NCBI GenBank assembly: GCA_038852315.1
Contig: JAWCKF010000002.1
Location: 62,001-126,000 of the forward strand
From: COMBO-56-21 sp038852315
GTDB taxonomy: Archaea > Thermoplasmatota > Thermoplasmata > UBA10834
Length of the DNA: 64,000 bases
Reading direction: 5' to 3'
The notes beneath the pieces were generated by a model. The model did not search any database. It had not been told where the DNA came from and saw only the letters and a list, made by a program, of their open reading frames with translations. Of this stretch, positions 8,475-16,914 are shown piece after piece. The stretch's first letter is position 1. Every line of letters begins with the position of its first letter. The position numbers and the translations under genes were made by a program.

Positions 8475-9602
8475 TCAGAACCACCCCACGGTCTTCATGG
8501 CCACCGCGATCAGAAGGTTGAGGACTGCAAGCGGTAGCAGGCGCTTCCAGCCGATGTTCAATATCTGATCCACCCTCACCCTGGGCAGGGACCATCTGAT
8601 CCACACAATGACAACAAAGACGACGTATGCCTTTATCAGGAACCATATCTCCTCAGGAATCGGCCCGGGCCCGTGCCAGCCTCCGAGGAACAGCGCCGTC
8701 ACCAGCGCGCCGCCTATGTAGCTCCTGAGGTAGCCCGTCATCATGAACAGGCCGAACCGCATCCCGCACATCTCCGTCGTCCAGCCCTCGACGAGCTCCG
8801 CCTCCGCCTCGGGCAGGTCGAAAGGCTGCACCTCTACCTCCGCGATGAGGCATGTCACGAACACGATGAGGCCGAGCGCGAGAGGTATCGCGAACCAGAC
8901 GTCCTCCTGGGCGCCGACGACGCCCTCGAAACCGAAACTGCCGGACAACAGGAACACGCTCGCCACGCAGAGGAGCATGGGTATCTCGTAGCTCATCATC
9001 TGAGCGGCCGAGCGCATCCCGCCGATGAGCGTGTATTTGTTGTTGGACGACCACCCAGTGAGGAGTATGGAGAAGGGTGCGATGGCGAAGAACGCGAAGG
9101 CTATGAGCACGCCCGCAGGAACGCCGTCGCCCGAGTCGTTCGTTGCCACGCCGAAGTCTGGACTCAGTGGGATGGTGGAGAGTGCCAGGAATGATGAGGA
9201 GACGAATATCGTTGGTCCGAGCAGGAAGACCAGCGAGTCGGCCTTCCTTGGGACGATGATCTCCTTGACGAAGAGTTTGATGCCGTCCGCGATGTTCTGC
9301 AGCCAGCCGCCTATCCGATATCCCACGTAGTACGGCCCATAGAAGTCAAACATCCTTCCCATGAACTTCCGGTCTATCCAGATGAAGTTCAGCACGTTGA
9401 TGACTGCGACTATGAGGACTATGAGCACCTCCAGCAGGATGGCGAAGAACACTATGTTGCCGTGGGACGCAGCGAAGTCCCCGACGGCGGTGAAGAAATC
9501 CCCGAAGTACCATGGGAGCACGTCCCCCAGCCAGTACCACAGGTTGTTCACGAGGTCGACGAGCCAGTGGATGATGCCGTACGAGAACTGGAATAGGTTC
9601 AT
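8475..9602 (-). CDS. nuoH: complex I subunit H (NuoH-like)
   Basis: Membrane subunit at the junction with the peripheral arm, 375 residues, eight or more helices. Seen: WIDRKFMGRMFDFYGPYYVG, a long conserved loop with KEIIVPRKADSLVF, EVEVQPFDLPEAEAELVEGW (split: QPFDLPEAEAELVEGW is the family signature lining the quinone chamber) and RWSLPRVRVDQILNIGWKRL near the end. Longer than bacterial NuoH because of an extended N-terminus before the first core helix. Two nt separate it from nuoI. Confidence 0.95.
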   Translation of the reverse strand: MNLFQFSYGIIHWLVDLVNNLWYWLGDVLPWYFGDFFTAVGDFAASHGNIVFFAILLEVLIVLIVAVINVLNFIWIDRKFMGRMFDFYGPYYVGYRIGGWLQNIADGIKLFVKEIIVPRKADSLVFLLGPTIFVSSSFLALSTIPLSPDFGVATNDSGDGVPAGVLIAFAFFAIAPFSILLTGWSSNNKYTLIGGMRSAAQMMSYEIPMLLCVASVFLLSGSFGFEGVVGAQEDVWFAIPLALGLIVFVTCLIAEVEVQPFDLPEAEAELVEGWTTEMCGMRFGLFMMTGYLRSYIGGALVTALFLGGWHGPGPIPEEIWFLIKAYVVFVVIVWIRWSLPRVRVDQILNIGWKRLLPLAVLNLLIAVAMKTVGWF

Positions 9603-9606
9603 CCGC

Positions 9607-10689
9607 TCACCTGTCCGTCTCCCCTATGCACATGTCGAGGCTGCCCATTATAGCCACGACATCGGCCACCTTGTAGCCTATGAGCATCTTCGGCGCTGCA
9701 GACAGTGTCACGAATATCGGGCTGCGGATCTTCAGCCTGTAGGGCCTGTCGCTGCCGTCGCCGACGACATACATCATCCCTTCGCCCCTCGGGTCCTCCA
9801 CCCTGCCTATGCCTGTGCCCTCGGGGGCGTTCCTCGGTGCCGTGATGCGCCACTTCCCCTTTGGCATCTTCTGGATAGTCTGCCGGATGATCTTGCAGCT
9901 CTCGTACATCTCATCCATCCTGACCCTGTACCTCGCATAGCAATCGCAGTCAGGATGAGTCTTAGGCTCGAAATCGAGCTCGGGGTAGACTGAGTAGGGC
10001 ATGTCTTTCCTGAGGTCGTACTTGACGCCGCTGCCCCTGAGGGGCGGGCCTGTGACCCCGAGGTTCATGGCATCCTCCTTCCTCAGTATCCCCACCCCCT
10101 CGTTCCTCAACATGAAGACCTTCGACCCATCGTACATGTCCTCGTACTCCCTGAGCCGCTTCTCCATGTACGAGCACGCCCGGAGGGCGTCCCGGTCGAA
10201 GTTGGGGGGCATGTCATGTGCGACGCCCCCTATCCTTGGATAGTTGTACGTGAGCCTGGAGCCCGTGAGCGCCTGCAGGAGGTCTATGAACACCTCCCTG
10301 TCTCGCATGGCGTACAGGAATCCCGTCATGAGCCCTAGGTCGGCGGCGTATGCCGCCAGCCACATCAGGTGCGAGGCGATTCTCTGCATCTCGATCGCCA
10401 TCACACGCAGGTACTCCGCCCGCTCCGGCACCTCTATTCCCATCAAGTTCTCGACTGTCAGGCAGTACAAGTGACTCCATGTCATGGAAGAACCGTAGCA
10501 TAGCCTGTCGGCGAGCGGGATTATCTGCGGATAGGTCTTGCCCTCCGCCAGCTTCTCTATGCCCCTGTGGAGGTACCCGACCTCGGGCTGGGCGTCGACT
10601 ATGGTTTCGCCGTCCACCTTTACCCTCAGGTCCCACAGCCCGTGGGTCATGGGGTGCTGCGGACCCATGTTTATCCACATCTCAACCAT
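9607..10689 (-). CDS. nuoD: complex I subunit D (NuoD-like, 49 kDa)
   Basis: Quinone-site subunit related to the NiFe-hydrogenase large subunit, 360 residues. Seen: MGPQHPMTHG near the start (His loop of the quinone pocket), GYLHRGIEKLAEGKTY, RIASHLMWLAAYAADLGLMTGF and a C-terminal MGSLDMCIGETDR. The hydrogenase Ni ligands (CxxC pairs) are absent, so it is a complex I protein rather than an Ech/Mbh hydrogenase. Separate from NuoC, unlike the fused NuoCD of some bacteria. Confidence 0.96.
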   Translation of the reverse strand: MVEMWINMGPQHPMTHGLWDLRVKVDGETIVDAQPEVGYLHRGIEKLAEGKTYPQIIPLADRLCYGSSMTWSHLYCLTVENLMGIEVPERAEYLRVMAIEMQRIASHLMWLAAYAADLGLMTGFLYAMRDREVFIDLLQALTGSRLTYNYPRIGGVAHDMPPNFDRDALRACSYMEKRLREYEDMYDGSKVFMLRNEGVGILRKEDAMNLGVTGPPLRGSGVKYDLRKDMPYSVYPELDFEPKTHPDCDCYARYRVRMDEMYESCKIIRQTIQKMPKGKWRITAPRNAPEGTGIGRVEDPRGEGMMYVVGDGSDRPYRLKIRSPIFVTLSAAPKMLIGYKVADVVAIMGSLDMCIGETDR

Positions 10690-10695
10690 GCGCGG

Positions 10696-11199
10696 TCACC
10701 CCCTGAAGTCCTTCCTGAGCGGATGATACAGGAAATCCCTGGGCAGGAGTATCCGCTCCAGATTCGGATGGTTGTTGAACCTGATGCCCATCAGGTCGTA
10801 GCTCTCCCTCTCCTGCCAGTTCGCCCCTCCCCAGATAGAGGTAACTGAATCCACGCTGGGGTCATCCTTGGGCGTGGTTGTGATGACCTCGAGCAGCAGC
10901 CTGTGCTGGTAAGATGCTATGTGGTAGACGATCTCGAACCTGTTGTCGTACTCGACCGCGGATATCATCGACAGGTGTTCGAACCCGAGGCTGTCCCTGA
11001 GGTACCTGCACGCGCGAAACAAATCCCGGCGATCTATCCTGAACCTTATGACGCCCCTTCCGAGCTTCTCGAACTCGGAGACGGCGTTCGGGAAGGCCTC
11101 GAGCATCGACCGCACAACCCTTTCCTCGGACTCGCCTCCGACTACGGTCGGAGCACGCTCGAGCCCCTGCTCCTTCTCACCCTTCCCCCGCTCCCGCAT
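10696..11199 (-). CDS. nuoC: complex I subunit C (NuoC-like, 30 kDa)
   Basis: Peripheral-arm subunit without cofactor, 167 residues. Seen: LSMISAVEYDNRFEIVYHI and the family signature region WGGANWQERESYDLMGIRF followed by NLERILLPRDFLYHPLRKDF. The acidic/basic N-terminal 30 residues are not part of the fold. Six nt before nuoD. Confidence 0.94.
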   Translation of the reverse strand: MRERGKGEKEQGLERAPTVVGGESEERVVRSMLEAFPNAVSEFEKLGRGVIRFRIDRRDLFRACRYLRDSLGFEHLSMISAVEYDNRFEIVYHIASYQHRLLLEVITTTPKDDPSVDSVTSIWGGANWQERESYDLMGIRFNNHPNLERILLPRDFLYHPLRKDFRG

Positions 11200-11221
11200 G
11201 CCCTGTACCCCTCGTATGCTA

Positions 11222-11797
11222 TCACTTGCCCGTCAGGAGACCCTTCTTGTTCTCCTTGATCAGCCTCTGCAACTTCAGGAAGCCGTCTATGAGGGCTTCC
11301 GGCCGTGCCGGACAGCCAGGCACATAGACGTCGACAGGTATGAACTGGTCCACGCCGGGGACGATGCTGTAGCTGTTGTAGAAAGGCCCGCCGGATATGG
11401 CGCATTCGCCCATCGCCACGACCCACTTAGGTTCGGGCATTTGGTCGTAGAGCCGCCTCAGGTCAGGCTTGAGCTTCTTGCTGACAGGGCCGTTCACGAG
11501 CAGGACGTCGCACTGCCTCGGAGTGGACCGGTATATTATGCCGAACCGCTGAGCATCGAACCGGGGAGCGGATGCGACGGCCATCTCGAGTGCGCAGCAC
11601 ATTATGCCGAAGTGGAGGGGATAGATCGAGTTCCTGGTGGCCCAGTTGAAGAAATCCTTGGTGACTGCGTCGATGGCTGAGCCGACGGGCGAGCGTCTCA
11701 GCACGCCCTCTAGGACGTTGTCGCACCATTTCAGGAAGTCTTTAGACCTGAAGACTATGACTTGACCCAGGCCCGAGGGGGCGGTCCCGCGCTTCAT
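11222..11797 (-). CDS. nuoB: complex I subunit B (NuoB-like, N2 cluster)
   Basis: Carries the terminal 4Fe-4S cluster N2 that reduces quinone. Seen: Cys67-Cys68 (GIMCCALEM), Cys132 (GECAISGG) and Cys162 (VPGCPARPEAL), the full ligand set, in 191 residues. The stretch GPVSKKLKPDLRRLYDQMPEPK is the usual NuoB loop (GPVSKKLKPDLRRLY quoted). Its ATG overlaps the nuoA stop as ATGA. The double-Cys form is that of complex I and membrane hydrogenase small subunits; neighbours decide for complex I. Confidence 0.96.
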   Translation of the reverse strand: MKRGTAPSGLGQVIVFRSKDFLKWCDNVLEGVLRRSPVGSAIDAVTKDFFNWATRNSIYPLHFGIMCCALEMAVASAPRFDAQRFGIIYRSTPRQCDVLLVNGPVSKKLKPDLRRLYDQMPEPKWVVAMGECAISGGPFYNSYSIVPGVDQFIPVDVYVPGCPARPEALIDGFLKLQRLIKENKKGLLTGK

Positions 11798-12153
11798 ATC
11801 CAGGTTATCTCCTCCTTCTTGAGCGCGTAGGCGACACCCGCGAGAAGGACGCCCAGGAACATCAGTACGAACACCTTAGCGAGCTGGCTGATGTCATCGA
11901 ACGCCAAGGCCCACATCAGCACGAAGACCGTGACCAGGTCGAACGCGACGAAAATGATGGCGTACATGTAGTATTGGAAGTGGAACTGTATCTGCGCTTC
12001 GCCTATGGGGAGTTCTCCGCACTCGTATGTGACCTCGCCCCTCGGATCGTGCTTGTCGGTCCGGAAGTACCTCGAGAGAAGGAACACGAGCGGGGGTATC
12101 AGTAGGGCGATGATAGCGAACACCGCTACGCCCATGTACTCCTCGCTCAGCAT
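11794..12153 (-). CDS. nuoA: complex I subunit A (NuoA-like)
   Basis: Three-helix membrane subunit, 119 residues from the ATG at 12153. Seen: YECGELPIGEAQIQFHFQYYMY, shortened here to YECGEL and QFHFQYYMYAIIFVAFDLVT, with the conserved Cys-containing loop exposed near the quinone site. An upstream in-frame ATG at 12342 would extend it by 63 residues, but that extension overlaps the next upstream gene and is not hydrophobic or conserved; a TATA box 27 nt before 12153 also favours the short form. First gene of the operon. Confidence 0.93.
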   Translation of the reverse strand: MLSEEYMGVAVFAIIALLIPPLVFLLSRYFRTDKHDPRGEVTYECGELPIGEAQIQFHFQYYMYAIIFVAFDLVTVFVLMWALAFDDISQLAKVFVLMFLGVLLAGVAYALKKEEITWI

Positions 12154-12174
12154 TGCTTGGGGATTATTGACTCC

Positions 12175-12184
12175 GTATAAATCG
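12175..12184 (-). promoter_or_regulatory. TATA box for the nuo operon
   Basis: CGATTTATAC on the minus strand, preceded by an A-rich GAAAAA that could serve as BRE, centred about 27 nt before the nuoA ATG. Predicts a leaderless polycistronic transcript. Confidence 0.6.
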
Positions 12185-12304
12185 TTTTTCTGGCTGCCTG
12201 ACAGGGCGTAACGACCGTGCATGGGCAGGCGCTGGAAGAGGCAAGACCCGTCCTGCACGTCCCAGCCGTCACTTTCCACAGGAAACGGAGGTCTGCGCAG
12301 GGGG

Positions 12305-12937
12305 CTATCTAACCCGAACGCCGCACCTAGGACAGAACACATGCTGAGAGTCTATCGGGCCTCCGCACCTCGGACACATGCGAGGCACGTAAGGTGCAGG
12401 CGCCTCACCCGAGGGACGACTTTGCACCGGCCCCACGGAGGCCGGCCCCAATGAGCGCTCCCGCCCGCCTCTCAGGAGAAGGACGACAACAACGACGACG
12501 GCTACGACTACGAGTATCGCCCCTATGATCAGCGCTAGCAGGACGGCGTCCAACGCCTCCTCAGGACCAACGCCGATCTCCCACAGCTCAAGGGCGTAGA
12601 CGAGCGTCACGGTGAACGATTCCAGGTTGGTCCAAGTGAACGTGTATGTGCCTTCCTCTGAAACCCATATTGCCCCCACGTCGGAGGAATCCGTGATGTT
12701 CTTGACGACGGCCCCGTTGGGGTCTGTGACCACGAATCTGATGTTGCCTGTGAAAGTACCTCCTGTAATCTGTCCGTGCCAGGTATAGTTGATGAAGTCA
12801 CCCAGGCTTCCCGTCATCATCTTGGAGAAGCTCTCGCCCTGTGAGAGCGAAGTTGTCTCGGCAGCAACATCGCCGCTGAGGGTAACCGCGAGCACGACAG
12901 AAAGTGCCAGAACCGACCCACCGATCCGACCCCACAT
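12305..12937 (-). CDS. secreted/membrane-anchored protein with C-terminal zinc ribbon
   Basis: No family recognised. From the ATG at 12937 (210 residues) it has a signal peptide (about residues 6-25), an extracytoplasmic beta-rich domain of roughly 100 residues (DPNGAVVKNITDSSD, EEGTYTFTWTNLESF) resembling the bacterial pre-peptidase C-terminal type of sandwich, a strong transmembrane segment (LIIGAILVVVAVVVVVVLLL), then a basic, Pro-rich cytoplasmic tail ending in a zinc ribbon CPRCGGP...FCPRCG. Such outside sensor/binding domain plus inside zinc-ribbon designs recur in Thermoplasmatota. Upstream extension to 13039 is possible but a TATA box near 12974 and the signal peptide favour this start. 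Confidence 0.7.
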   Translation of the reverse strand: MWGRIGGSVLALSVVLAVTLSGDVAAETTSLSQGESFSKMMTGSLGDFINYTWHGQITGGTFTGNIRFVVTDPNGAVVKNITDSSDVGAIWVSEEGTYTFTWTNLESFTVTLVYALELWEIGVGPEEALDAVLLALIIGAILVVVAVVVVVVLLLRGGRERSLGPASVGPVQSRPSGEAPAPYVPRMCPRCGGPIDSQHVFCPRCGVRVR

Positions 12938-12968
12938 GCAGAATCCCGGACATCTAACCAATTCATCG

Positions 12969-12978
12969 CGATATAATC
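12969..12978 (-). promoter_or_regulatory. TATA box for the zinc-ribbon membrane protein
   Basis: ACGATTATAT on the minus strand, centred about 37 nt before the ATG at 12937, predicting a leader of about 10 nt. The divergent radical SAM gene has a weaker candidate (CTAATAAGG near 13057). Confidence 0.45.
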
Positions 12979-13088
12979 GTTGTGCATCGCTGTACGGCGT
13001 CCTTATTCGGCATCGCGCTGCGAACGCCCTTCCGCTCACGTTTTCCTGGGATATGTTCTAATAAGGCCGGGCCACTAGTCCCCGGTCG

Positions 13089-14795
13089 ATGGCCAGGCCA
13101 GACCTCGTGCTTCTGCATCCGCCCAGCGTGATGGATTTCAGGAAGAGGACGCAGCTGCTGGGACCTGTGAGCGACCTCATACCCTCCACCCCCGTGTTCG
13201 AGATGTATCCGATAGGTTTCACGACGATAGCCTCGCATCTAGAGGCCTCAGGGTACGAGGTCAGAATCGTCAACGTTGCCACGCGCATGCTAGCGTCGCC
13301 GAGGTTCGACCCCGAGCGGTTCGTGAAATCGCTTGATGCCTCGGCGTTCGGCATCGACCTCCACTGGATGCCGCATGTCCAGGGGGCACTAGAGCTGGCG
13401 AGGATGGTCAAGAGGCACCACCCGTCGACGCCGCTCATCATGGGCGGGTTCAGCGCGTCCTACTATCATCTCGACCTCATCAAGAGTCATCCGGAGGTTG
13501 ACTTCGTGGTGCGGGGTGATTCGACCGAGGTGCCCATCGAGCGGCTCATGGAGGCTGTGAGCTCAGGAAAGGGGTTCGAAGCCGTCCCGAACCTCACCTG
13601 GAGGGACGGCGGCAGAACGAGGGCGAACTCTCTGAGCCACGTGCCCGCAGACCTCGACTCTATCGAGATAGACTACGGCCTCATGGTCAGGAAGGTGCTC
13701 AGGTACAGGGACCTGGAGGGTCACCTGCCTTACAAGAACTGGAAGTCGAACCCGATGTCGATAGCCGTTTCGGTCAGAGGATGCACCCACAACTGCGTCA
13801 ACTGCGCTGGATCGTGCGACTCCTTCTCAAGGAACTTCGGGAGACAGAGGCCCGCGTACAGATCTCCAGGACTTTTGGCCGAGGACGTCGCACGTGCTGA
13901 GGAGTACCTCAAGGGCGCCACATTCGTGGTGGGCGACGTTCGTCAGGCTGGGAGAAAGTACGCCGATGAGTTCATGACCGAGCTGAAACGCCAGAAGGTG
14001 AGGAACGAAGTGGTGATAGAGCTGTTCACACCGGCGGACGTGGAATTCGCAAAGAGGTTCGCGTCGTCCGTCGAGCGGTTCAGCGTCCAGATTTCCCCCG
14101 AAACGCACGACGAGCGCGTCAGGGCGGCACAGGGTAAGTACTATTCGAACGATGCGCTGGAGAGAACCGCCATGCATTTCCTTGATGCGGGCTGCGGGAG
14201 GTTCGACATGTTCTACATGATAGGCCTCCCGACGCAGACGCGCGAATCGGTCGATGCCACGGTGGCGTACGCCGAGAGGCTGTTCGGGAAATTCAAGGGC
14301 AAGCGCCTCTTCCCGTTCATCAGTCCACTAGCGCCCTTCCTGGACCCTGGTGGAAACGCCTTCGAGCACCCTGAGGCACACGGTTTCAGGTTGTTTGCAC
14401 GCACGCTGGGCGAGCACGTGGCGCTCGCCACGATGCCCAGCTGGAAGCACGTCCTGAACTACGAGACCAAGTGGATGTCCAGAGGCGACATCGTGGAGAG
14501 CAGCTACTCCGCAGGCCTGGGACTCAACGACATAAAGAGGAGGATGGGGCTGGTGGAGGAGGAAGTCGCCGACAGGACGGAGAGGAGGATACTCGCCGCC
14601 AGGGAGCTCGCGCAGAGGATAGACGAGATCGTCGAGCACGGGAAGGCAAGCGAAGACGACATGGAGGCCCTCAAGGACCTGGCCGCGAGCCTGAGCGAAT
14701 CGACGGTGTGCGAGAAGGAGGAGCTCGACTGGTCGGAGAGCTCGATATATGCCAGCATACCCAGGATTGTCGGTGCCCTGCTCAGGCGGAGATGA
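13089..14795 (+). CDS. B12-binding/radical SAM protein, Ta0216-like family
   Basis: 568 residues with an N-terminal cobalamin-binding-type Rossmann domain (about residues 1-150) and a radical SAM domain whose cluster motif is CTHNCVNC (CxxxCxxC) near residue 233. Seen also: PIGFTTIASHLEASGY, as in B12-dependent radical SAM proteins, and SVQISPETHDERVRAAQGK, a typical SAM-barrel strand. The layout and length match the B12-binding/radical SAM family first named from Thermoplasma Ta0216, whose substrate is unknown. The classic DxHxxG cobalamin-ligand motif is not evident, so B12 binding is uncertain. Monocistronic-looking, 54 nt before mobB. Confidence 0.8.
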   Translation: MARPDLVLLHPPSVMDFRKRTQLLGPVSDLIPSTPVFEMYPIGFTTIASHLEASGYEVRIVNVATRMLASPRFDPERFVKSLDASAFGIDLHWMPHVQGALELARMVKRHHPSTPLIMGGFSASYYHLDLIKSHPEVDFVVRGDSTEVPIERLMEAVSSGKGFEAVPNLTWRDGGRTRANSLSHVPADLDSIEIDYGLMVRKVLRYRDLEGHLPYKNWKSNPMSIAVSVRGCTHNCVNCAGSCDSFSRNFGRQRPAYRSPGLLAEDVARAEEYLKGATFVVGDVRQAGRKYADEFMTELKRQKVRNEVVIELFTPADVEFAKRFASSVERFSVQISPETHDERVRAAQGKYYSNDALERTAMHFLDAGCGRFDMFYMIGLPTQTRESVDATVAYAERLFGKFKGKRLFPFISPLAPFLDPGGNAFEHPEAHGFRLFARTLGEHVALATMPSWKHVLNYETKWMSRGDIVESSYSAGLGLNDIKRRMGLVEEEVADRTERRILAARELAQRIDEIVEHGKASEDDMEALKDLAASLSESTVCEKEELDWSESSIYASIPRIVGALLRRR

Positions 14796-14849
14796 CGGGT
14801 GCCGTGATGGTTTATCTACGCCCACCGTGATGACATCCCGAGCCCGACA

Positions 14850-15566
14850 ATGATACTCGGCATATATGGCTATCAGGACTCCGGCAAGACGACCCTCGTG
14901 GAGCGTCTCGTGCGCGCGCTCGTCAGAAGGGGGTACTCGGTAGCCTCGGTCAAGCACACGCCCCACAGGAAGAGCATGGACTGCGACGGCAAGGACACCT
15001 GGAGACACTGGAAGGCCGGGAGCGACCCTGTGGTGTTCTCGTCCGCCTCGGAGACGGTCATCATAATCCACCGCGCGATGTCCGGGGAAGAGATAGCGGA
15101 GCTGATGATGGAGCGCTTCAAACCCGACGTGCTGATAGTCGAGGGGGCGAAGGAGGGGCGGTTCCCCAAGGTGGCCGTCGGGAACGTCAGGATACGAAGG
15201 GGCACTGTGCTCTCCAACCCGAGCCTGAAACGGCTGGTGGGATACGTCGAACGTGAGGTGGCCGTCGAGCGCATCCGGGCGCAGCTCCCAGGCCTCGACT
15301 GCCGCAAATGCGGCCTCGACTGCGACAGCCTGGCTCGTGCAATCGCCTCTGGCAGTCGGAAAGTGCGGGACTGCAGAGAGCTTCCGGACGTTAAGGCGGA
15401 GGTCAGGATCGGCGGTGAGACGCTACCGATGGGCAGATTCGCATCGAGCGTGGTCGACTCAGCCGTCAGGGGCGTACTCGGCAGCCTAAAGGGCTTCCAG
15501 CCGGGCGAAGTTATTGAAATCCGTCTCCTGCCTAAGAACACCGAGCCGAGAAAGAGAAGGTGCTGA
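14850..15566 (+). CDS. mobB: MobB-like molybdopterin-guanine dinucleotide protein with Cys-rich extension
   Basis: P-loop GTPase domain in residues 1-150: GYQDSGKTTLVERL (Walker A), VASVKHTPH, DTWRHWKAGSD and PDVLIVEGAKEGRFPKV are the MobB signature. MobB supports attachment of GMP to molybdopterin. Unlike bacterial MobB, it continues with about 85 residues holding CRKCGLDCDSLARAI and a later Cys (VRDCREL), a likely 4Fe-4S site also found in archaeal MobB proteins. Length 238. Implies that the organism uses a Mo- or W-dinucleotide cofactor; no molybdoenzyme is in this window. Confidence 0.82.
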   Translation: MILGIYGYQDSGKTTLVERLVRALVRRGYSVASVKHTPHRKSMDCDGKDTWRHWKAGSDPVVFSSASETVIIIHRAMSGEEIAELMMERFKPDVLIVEGAKEGRFPKVAVGNVRIRRGTVLSNPSLKRLVGYVEREVAVERIRAQLPGLDCRKCGLDCDSLARAIASGSRKVRDCRELPDVKAEVRIGGETLPMGRFASSVVDSAVRGVLGSLKGFQPGEVIEIRLLPKNTEPRKRRC

Positions 15567-15716
15567 GACTTAGCAGTTGGCCGATGAAACGCGGAATGCG
15601 CTAGGTTTATCAACATTGAAGGTATCCCTCTGGCCGGGGAGTCCAGTGCACCTCGGCCCCTGCCACTGGCAGCGTCCGGCCCGGGGGATGCGAATCTGAG
15701 GGACGCCGGTGACATC

Positions 15717-16874
15717 ATGAGGAAACTTTCGGAGATTGAGAAGGACCTCGATGCCTGTTTACAGTGCGGATACTGCAGGGCGACTTGTCCGGTCTGCGGA
15801 CAGATAGGTTGGGAGTCGGCATCTCCCAGGGGTAAGGTCTACTACCTCAAGCAGATGGCTCACAGGACGCCTGTTGACCGGATACTTCGGAGGACCCCGA
15901 AGATCAGCGACAAGCTCGTCGAAAGGATTTTTCAGTGCACATCCTGCGCCGCGTGCGAGGAGAACTGCCATGTAGAGATAGACTTCGCGCACATGTGGGA
16001 GGAGGTCAAGGAGTGGCTCATAGAGCAGGGCTACGGACCCATGGAGGCGCACAGGAAGATCAGGGAGAAGATCGTCTCCAAGCGTAACCCTTACGACGAG
16101 CCCAAGGAGAAGCGGGCTGCTTGGCTGCCGCCTGACATCAAGCTCTCCCCCGATCCCGAGGTCGTGTTCTTCACCGGTTGTACAGAGGCTTACAGGATGC
16201 AGCCGCTCGCGGCCGCGACCGCCAGGCTGCTGGCCAAGGCAGGCGTGAAGTTCAACATACTTGGAGAGGAGGAGTGGTGCTGTGGCTCCCCCCTGTTGAG
16301 GACGGGCCAGAGGGGCGTGGTGAGGGACGAGCTGGCCGAACACAACGTGCGGGAGATGGAAAGGCGCGGCTGGAAGGCAATGGTCACTGCCTGCGCTGGC
16401 TGCTACAACACGATGAAGAACGACTATCCGAAGCTCGTGGGAAACCCGTCGTTCAAGATCTACCACGTGTCGGAATACTTGGAGAAGTTGATTAAGGAGG
16501 GCAGGTTGAAGTTCACCAAGGAGTTCAAGAAGAAGGTCTTCTACCATGACCCGTGCCATCTCGGCAGGCACGCGAAGGTCTACGAAGCACCGAGGAACGT
16601 GCTGAAGGCCATCCCTGGCCTGACGCTGCTCGAGACCAAACATGAGCGCGAGGACTCGCACTGCTGCGGTGCGGGAGGAGGTTTCAAGTCGGCCTTCAAC
16701 GAGATGGCTGAGAGCATCGCAGCCGAGCGCGTCAAAGAGGCCGTAGACGCTGGCGCGGAGGTTATCGTCACATCGTGCCCGTTCTGTCAAGTGAACCTCA
16801 ACGCAGGCGCCAAGAGAGCCGGACTGGACATCAAGACCATGGATGTTGTTCAGGTCGCTTTGCAGGCGGTCTGA
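15717..16874 (+). CDS. HdrD/GlpC-like iron-sulfur protein (two ferredoxin motifs plus two CCG domains)
   Basis: 385 residues. N-terminal half: two 4Fe-4S motifs, CLQCGYCRATCP (residues 14-25) and CTSCAACEENC near residue 73. C-terminal half: two cysteine-rich CCG domains, the first with CCGSP and CAGCYNT, the second with DPCHLGRH, CCGAGGG and CPFCQVNL. In heterodisulfide reductases these domains hold the noncubane clusters that reduce disulfides; in GlpC/LldE-type proteins they pass electrons from flavin oxidases. The fused ferredoxin-plus-two-CCG order matches HdrD. No HdrE, HdrA or FAD oxidase is adjacent; the HdrA-like genes lie 15 kb away. Partner and substrate therefore unknown. Confidence 0.85.
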   Translation: MRKLSEIEKDLDACLQCGYCRATCPVCGQIGWESASPRGKVYYLKQMAHRTPVDRILRRTPKISDKLVERIFQCTSCAACEENCHVEIDFAHMWEEVKEWLIEQGYGPMEAHRKIREKIVSKRNPYDEPKEKRAAWLPPDIKLSPDPEVVFFTGCTEAYRMQPLAAATARLLAKAGVKFNILGEEEWCCGSPLLRTGQRGVVRDELAEHNVREMERRGWKAMVTACAGCYNTMKNDYPKLVGNPSFKIYHVSEYLEKLIKEGRLKFTKEFKKKVFYHDPCHLGRHAKVYEAPRNVLKAIPGLTLLETKHEREDSHCCGAGGGFKSAFNEMAESIAAERVKEAVDAGAEVIVTSCPFCQVNLNAGAKRAGLDIKTMDVVQVALQAV

Positions 16875-16914
16875 GTCGAGGGAGTGTCTCCGAGCCCCCT
16901 CGCGGGCGGCCTTT

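Noticed and set aside
4740..12153. Membrane-bound hydrogenase (Ech/Mbh) instead of complex I
   Set aside because: The NuoD-like protein lacks the nickel-binding CxxC pairs and the set includes NuoA, NuoC, NuoJ and NuoK.
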